Part shown: piece after piece, positions 60,063 to 64,000 of the stretch | How the letters are laid out: every line of letters begins with the position of its first letter | Position numbering within the stretch: the stretch's first letter is position 1 | DNA from: Porogramme epimiltina | Lineage: Eukaryota > Basidiomycota > Agaricomycetes > Polyporales > Polyporaceae | DNA: 64,000 nt | NCBI GenBank assembly: GCA_900155495.1 | Contig: FTLJ01000794.1 | Span: forward strand, 55,715-119,714 | Direction: 5' to 3' | Program-made: the position numbers and the translations under genes | Notes under the pieces: model-generated | Told to the model about the DNA's origin: nothing | What the model saw: only the letters and a program-made list of their open reading frames with translations | Database searches by the model: none

Positions 60063-60170
60063 AGGTGATTTCGCCTCGGTCATGAGGCGGCGCGCAGGGA
60101 AGGCTAGTGTCTCCTCACCACATGCTAATCCTCCGCACAGTAGCCCCCCGCCGCATTCCCCCAGGCTCCC

Positions 60171-62815
60171 TCTCCAAGCCCCTCTGAGATCTATAGCAAG
60201 GCCATCCTCGACGCCGAAACCCACTCAAAGCACGCTGAATATGTTCGCGACAACGCAAAGGCCCGCCTCCGCATGCTCCAAGAGCAGTGGGCCGAGTTCA
60301 AACGCCCACAACCATCTACCCCTCGGGCGCACGCTAGCCCTCGCTGGGCGAGCACATCAAAGGGCACAGCAGCAGCGGCTCACAACGCTCCGCGCATTCG
60401 ATACACCTCTCGGACAAGCGGTCCGCCCGCGGCTGCGCATGTCGGACAGACGGGCACGCACCTGCTGCTGCAGAGCAAGCTCGCCGTGACACCCGACATT
60501 GTGCTTGACGCCGCGGGGGCCGACACCGTTAGGAATCGGGACACAGCCGGGGTCGAGCGTGGACGAGGACGAGGACGACGAACACCACCTCCGTTCGCGC
60601 ATGCGCGCCACGGAACGCGAACGGCGCGAACGTTCGTGCGGGCGAGAGCGGGGGCAGCCGCTTTGTGTCGCTCCGCCGACGCAGCGCGGCAAGGGCGGGT
60701 CGAGGGCAAGTTCGAGAGACCATGCGCGAGACCCTCGATGGTGCGTTGAGCCTCCGTTCCTCCCTCCTTCCCCCCCTTGTGTAGGCTGTCCGCTGCGGCT
60801 GAGCGTATGGGTGCACGTATGCCACTGCACAGCCCGACTCGCGCGACCGCACGAACGGACTCCGACCCCGATTATACGACCTTCTCCCCACTCTTACCCC
60901 CTCGCACAACCCCGCTCGTTTTGTCGTTGCGAACATGTGTATCGTATAGACACGGTATGCAGTATATCTGTTTCCCAAAATGTAAGATTACCACTGCCCG
61001 TGCTCACTCCTTCGCGTGCCCGTGCGGCGTGCCCCAGGCGAAACCTGAGGGCAAGGAAATAAGAGGAGTGAATACTGAGTAGTGGGGGCTTAGGTTATGA
61101 GGGAGTGTGGAGGTTCGTAGGTGAGGACTGAAGCTCAATCACGAGCTCAAAGTGTGCGGCGCGGACGCACGCGCACGCAGAGAGAGGTGGGCGCTAGTAA
61201 AGAGCGCTGAGGTCGCGCGTGCGTCTTCGGACGCACGTCTCCGCCCGCGCATCACCCTCTCCCCTCTTTTCTACTACCACCGCCGCGCACTCGGAGGGCC
61301 GGGAGATGAAAGGGGAATGAGGACGACAGGTAAGCATGTCTCTCTTCCCTTCTTGCGTCCCCCTCTGCGCCCACCCGTCTTGAGCAAGACAAGACCGTGC
61401 GCGGCCCCATCCTCCCGCCCTCCCCCGTCCGGCCCCGCTCGGTCAAGATGACGGACGGGAAGAGCTACCTCCTCCCTCCTGGCTGCAATGACGAAGCGGC
61501 ACACGTGTCGATGCTGCCGCTGCCGCCTCACCTCGCCCTCTCAACTCTCCGCACCCCTGGATACCTCACCCCAGCCGCAGCCCCTGCCCGCCGTCACTCC
61601 TTAACATGTACGACAAGCACGCGGCGTACCGTTTCTCCCTCGCATTACAGTGCATCATCAACATCGGTGTCCATGGCTCAGAGCTTATCCACAGCCGCGT
61701 CGTCCGGGCCAGCGCGCTCGACGCCGTTGGCTGTAACCCCGAAGGCTGGTTTGCGAACTAGGGCTTCGCCATCGTCCCGATCCTCACCGCCGACGGCATG
61801 TCGCGCGAGACCAGGGCGTAGCGCCAAGCGAGGTGCCAGTACCTGGCTGAAGCCCAGCGGTTCTCGAACACAAGATCCTAGTACTTTAGCTGATGCTTTC
61901 GCCAACGCGAACCCAAACGGGTCTAACACCTCCACTGGCCCCATTGCCGCCTCTAGCAGGGACTCTAGCAGGGACTCTAGTGGGACCATCGTCGCGCGAC
62001 TTGTGTGGGACCAGCCAACGGTGACCGCGCGGCGGACGCACCGATCTCTGCTTGCCGGGCCTGACGCTTCCTCGGGCCCGTTGACTTGGACATCTGCAAC
62101 AATTTCAACTCCCATGACCAAGACGGAAGACGACTGCGTTGACATAGGCACCAGCCGCGACGACGGTGCGCTCCCGCCTGGATGCCAACAGCACACGGAT
62201 ACCAGCACGATCCGCATGCCTCACTCGCGGCGTGCATCGGACATTGTCTCCGATGCGGCCGCACCTGCAGCCGTTGGCGCGCTCGGAATCGACCTTCCCT
62301 CTTCGGCGTGCATCATCATCGACGAGGATATCATGCCTGGCGTCGGCGTCGTGGACACACCGTCTCGCTGGAGACCAATGACCACTTCGCGACGGGGCTC
62401 CTGGTGAGCTCGACGGCCCTTCCCTCACCACCCTCACGGTCGTTGACGGACACGCAGACACTGGCGAGAGCACCCACACGCAGGCCCGACGAGCCTCCCG
62501 ATGACTGCACCTCGGCCCGGGGCTGGGACATACCTCACCCCGAACGCGGCCGTCGACGTTGCGGCGGCGGCGTGCGCGGATGGGGGGACGCCGGCACGGC
62601 AGAATACGATCCGGGCGGGGGACATAAGGAATGCGAACCAGGCCATGGGCGGCGGGCACCATCACCCTCACCACCGCCGCGAGATAGAGATGGGGCGGTA
62701 CCGCGACAAGGACGTGCTGCTGAGCTTGCAACTGTCCGCGTACTTTAGCAAGTACCCGCATTGCCGGCAGGTCTTGTACAAGCCCCGCACGAGCTTCCGT
62801 CCTGCGATGGCGTAG
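60171..62815 (+). pseudogene. Decayed gene resembling the MUB1/samB family
   Basis: Protein-like islands appear in order but in changing frames. An amphipathic island at about 60180-60310 (SEIYSKAILDAETHSKHAEY and LRMLQEQWAEFKR) is in one frame. AFDTPLGQAVRPRLR follows in the next frame, VTPDIVLDAAGADTVRNRD is back in the first, and DEDEDDEHHLRSRMRATERE shifts again. At 61606 YDKHAAYRFSLALQCIINIG runs on to GSELIHSRVVRASALDAVGC, then TAG at 61759 and TAG at 61819 interrupt an otherwise coherent segment. A last island (DKDVLLSLQLSAYFSKYPH) ends at 62815. These pieces read to me like N-terminal and central parts of basidiomycete MUB1/samB proteins, whose C-terminal MYND finger is missing here. 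Family assignment is from recognition only; frameshifts and stops are seen directly. Introns may explain some frame changes but not the two stops. Confidence 0.55.
61219..61455 (+). repeat. Duplicated block, copy B
   Basis: Second copy of the segment at 59755-60062, lying inside the decayed gene between its first islands and the island at 61606. It keeps the CGCCGCGCACTCGGAGGG and TCTTGAGCAAGACAAGACCG cores but lacks the microsatellite. Confidence 0.7.
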
Positions 62816-63626
62816 ATCTTGAGCGAAGCGAGGGTGGGAACGCCGTTGGCGTCTTGGTCAAGCTCGTCGAGTTGGGCGATTGCGGTGTCAGAAAGCTCCG
62901 GGGGCAGGCTCGACAGGTGTGGGGAGGGACATGGACGTGTTTGTGAAGGTGTTGACAGGGTGTGGGAAGGAGGGGGAGGGTGTGCGGTCAGTGGGTGCAA
63001 CTGTTTGGCAAAGTGTTTGTGATGAGTTGGAGGTGGATAGACTAGGGTGCAAGTAGTGAGGAGTTGAAGTGTGTGTAGGGGAGTGTGAGGAAGAACTGAG
63101 TGAAAGCTAAGGGGTAAGTAGTAAGTAGTGGAGTGAGATGGGTAGTGGTTGGTGTTGGGAAAAGGCAAGACTTGGTGTTGTTGAAGTGTGAGACACATGC
63201 AGAGACAAGGGAAGACTGGGTGTGGAGGGTTTATGAGGTATCAGAAAGAGTTTGTAGTGGTTGAGTAAGGTGTGGGTGAGTGGTAGGTCGAAGGCTGAGT
63301 AAGAGAAAGGAGAAGTAGAGGTGTGGGTGAGACAAGTGTTTTGAAAAAGAGGTGAGGTGTTAGGGAAGTAGTGAGGAGACAGAGGGAGAGTAAAAGGAGT
63401 AGAGCAGGGTGAAAGGTGATAGAAGAGTGAGTGGAAGAAGAGGTAAGGAAAGAGTGTATAGGAGTTAGAAGGGTTCCAAGGAGAGTTTTGATGGGCAGTG
63501 AGTGTAGAGAGTGTGTGAAGGTAAGAAGTGGGGTGTGGACTAGTAGTAAAAGAGTGAGTGTTATGAGAAAGAACGTAGGTTTGCTAGGTTCAGAATTCGA
63601 GAGAGGGAATGGACAGGAGGGCGACT
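62816..63626 (+). other. C-poor, purine- and GT-rich tract
   Basis: From about 62940 the plus strand becomes strongly depleted of C and consists mostly of G, A and T in patterns such as GTGTGGG, GAGTGAG and AAGTAGTGAG. No gene is supported on the plus strand; the minus strand has an open frame simply because the complement lacks G. Confidence 0.6.
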
Positions 63627-63650
63627 TGCATGCTTCCTAGGAGGCATGCA
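63627..63650 (+). repeat. Hairpin repeat 1 around CCTAGG
   Basis: TGCATGC, TTCCTAGGAG and GCATGCA form a 24-nt inverted repeat that pairs fully, with one T-G wobble on each face. The core TTCCTAGGAG recurs in two further hairpins downstream. Confidence 0.75.
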
Positions 63651-63852
63651 CTGAGGAGCACTGTGCACCCATACCCTGTACAGACGAGGGGAATAGCTGG
63701 ATGGGGAACCCTACTGGAACCCCTAACCCCATTCTATGGTTATCCCCAGGGGAGGAAGGGAAGAGTCACGTAGCAGAACATAAGTGCACGGTGGGAGGGG
63801 AATTAAAGTCTTAGACTCTTATGATAGTATACATGCTAGTGGGATATGAGGA

Positions 63853-63874
63853 GTGAGCTTCCTAGGAGGCTCAC
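63853..63874 (+). repeat. Hairpin repeat 2 around CCTAGG
   Basis: GTGAGC, TTCCTAGGAG and GCTCAC pair fully. The stem differs from repeat 1 but complementarity and the wobble position are kept. Confidence 0.75.
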
Positions 63875-63907
63875 ATGGGGTGGCCAAACTTTGGCACCAA
63901 ATGATCA

Positions 63908-63945
63908 GTGTGCGGCACAGCATGCTTCCTAGGACGCTCGCACAC
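63908..63945 (+). repeat. Hairpin repeat 3 around CCTAGG, imperfect
   Basis: Outer arms GTG TGCG and CGCACAC pair over 7 bp, enclosing a GCTTCCTAGGA core whose inner stem is partly broken. It is probably a diverged copy of the same repeat. Confidence 0.55.
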
Positions 63946-64000
63946 TAGGCATGCCTCATCAGCAAAACCTTGACTTTTCTGGAACTGACTTATTTCGTCT

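Larger units (their letters stand above)
58848..60170. other. Intergenic with microsatellite and first copy of a duplicated block
   Basis: No intact gene is supported. It contains the CTCTC microsatellite near 59812 and the first copy of a duplicated segment (about 59755-60062). Reading frames in the duplicated segment look non-functional. Confidence 0.45.

Noticed and set aside
62668..63198. Minus-strand open frame of 176 codons
   Set aside because: Openness follows from the base skew of the tract, and the upstream part overlaps the plus-strand pseudogene island.
1..64000. CRISPR arrays, tRNA genes and rRNA genes
   Set aside because: No spaced direct repeats, cloverleaf-like A/B-box pairs or rRNA sequence were recognised by eye; a tRNAscan and Rfam search would be decisive.

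Overview
The window is nuclear DNA of a filamentous basidiomycete, most likely an agaricomycete of the wood-decay/polypore type. Nearly every gene is split by many short introns (about 41-72 bp, GT..AG, with pyrimidine-rich acceptors). The families present are typical of Agaricomycetes: MYND-finger proteins, tandem seven-transmembrane proteins, DUF6533-type membrane proteins, a multi-TM P450, and paired FAD-dependent oxidoreductases. No prokaryotic operon structure is seen. Splice models below were built by hand, by keeping frame and family similarity across each junction.

Left part (1-28.4 kb) is accessory DNA. A MYND-finger gene (+) and a second, divergent MYND-finger gene (-) flank a small secreted, repeat-containing protein (3047-3888) whose repeats each sit in their own exon and carry Kex2-like dibasic sites, plus an orphan Cys-containing protein. 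Next come a 7TM gene on the minus strand (7771-9179), a ~730-residue protein of unknown function (10931-13233) and a tandem run of four 7TM genes on the plus strand (15855-17701, 19374-20888, 22680-24198, 25113-26582) sharing intron positions and exon lengths. Long gene-poor gaps separate them.

Central part (28.4-49.3 kb) is dense and GC-rich. It holds a ten-exon cytochrome P450, a four-exon protein of unknown function, the actin regulator Abp1 (ADF-H plus two SH3), a mitochondrial carrier, the mitochondrial disaggregase Hsp78, two tandem FAD-dependent oxidoreductases (one with a signal peptide, one without), a ketopantoate-reductase-like protein and coronin.

Right part (50-64 kb) holds two DUF6533-type 7TM genes, an F-box-like protein, a single-pass membrane protein ending in a PPxY motif, and a decayed gene with frameshifts and stops that resembles the MUB1/samB family. 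The last kilobase is a strand-asymmetric, C-poor tract followed by hairpin-forming repeats around CCTAGG.

The most unusual items are the exon-per-repeat dibasic precursor at 3.0-3.9 kb, the paired hairpin repeats at 63.6-63.95 kb, the pseudogene with an internal duplicated block at 59.75-62.8 kb, and two probable GC-AG introns.
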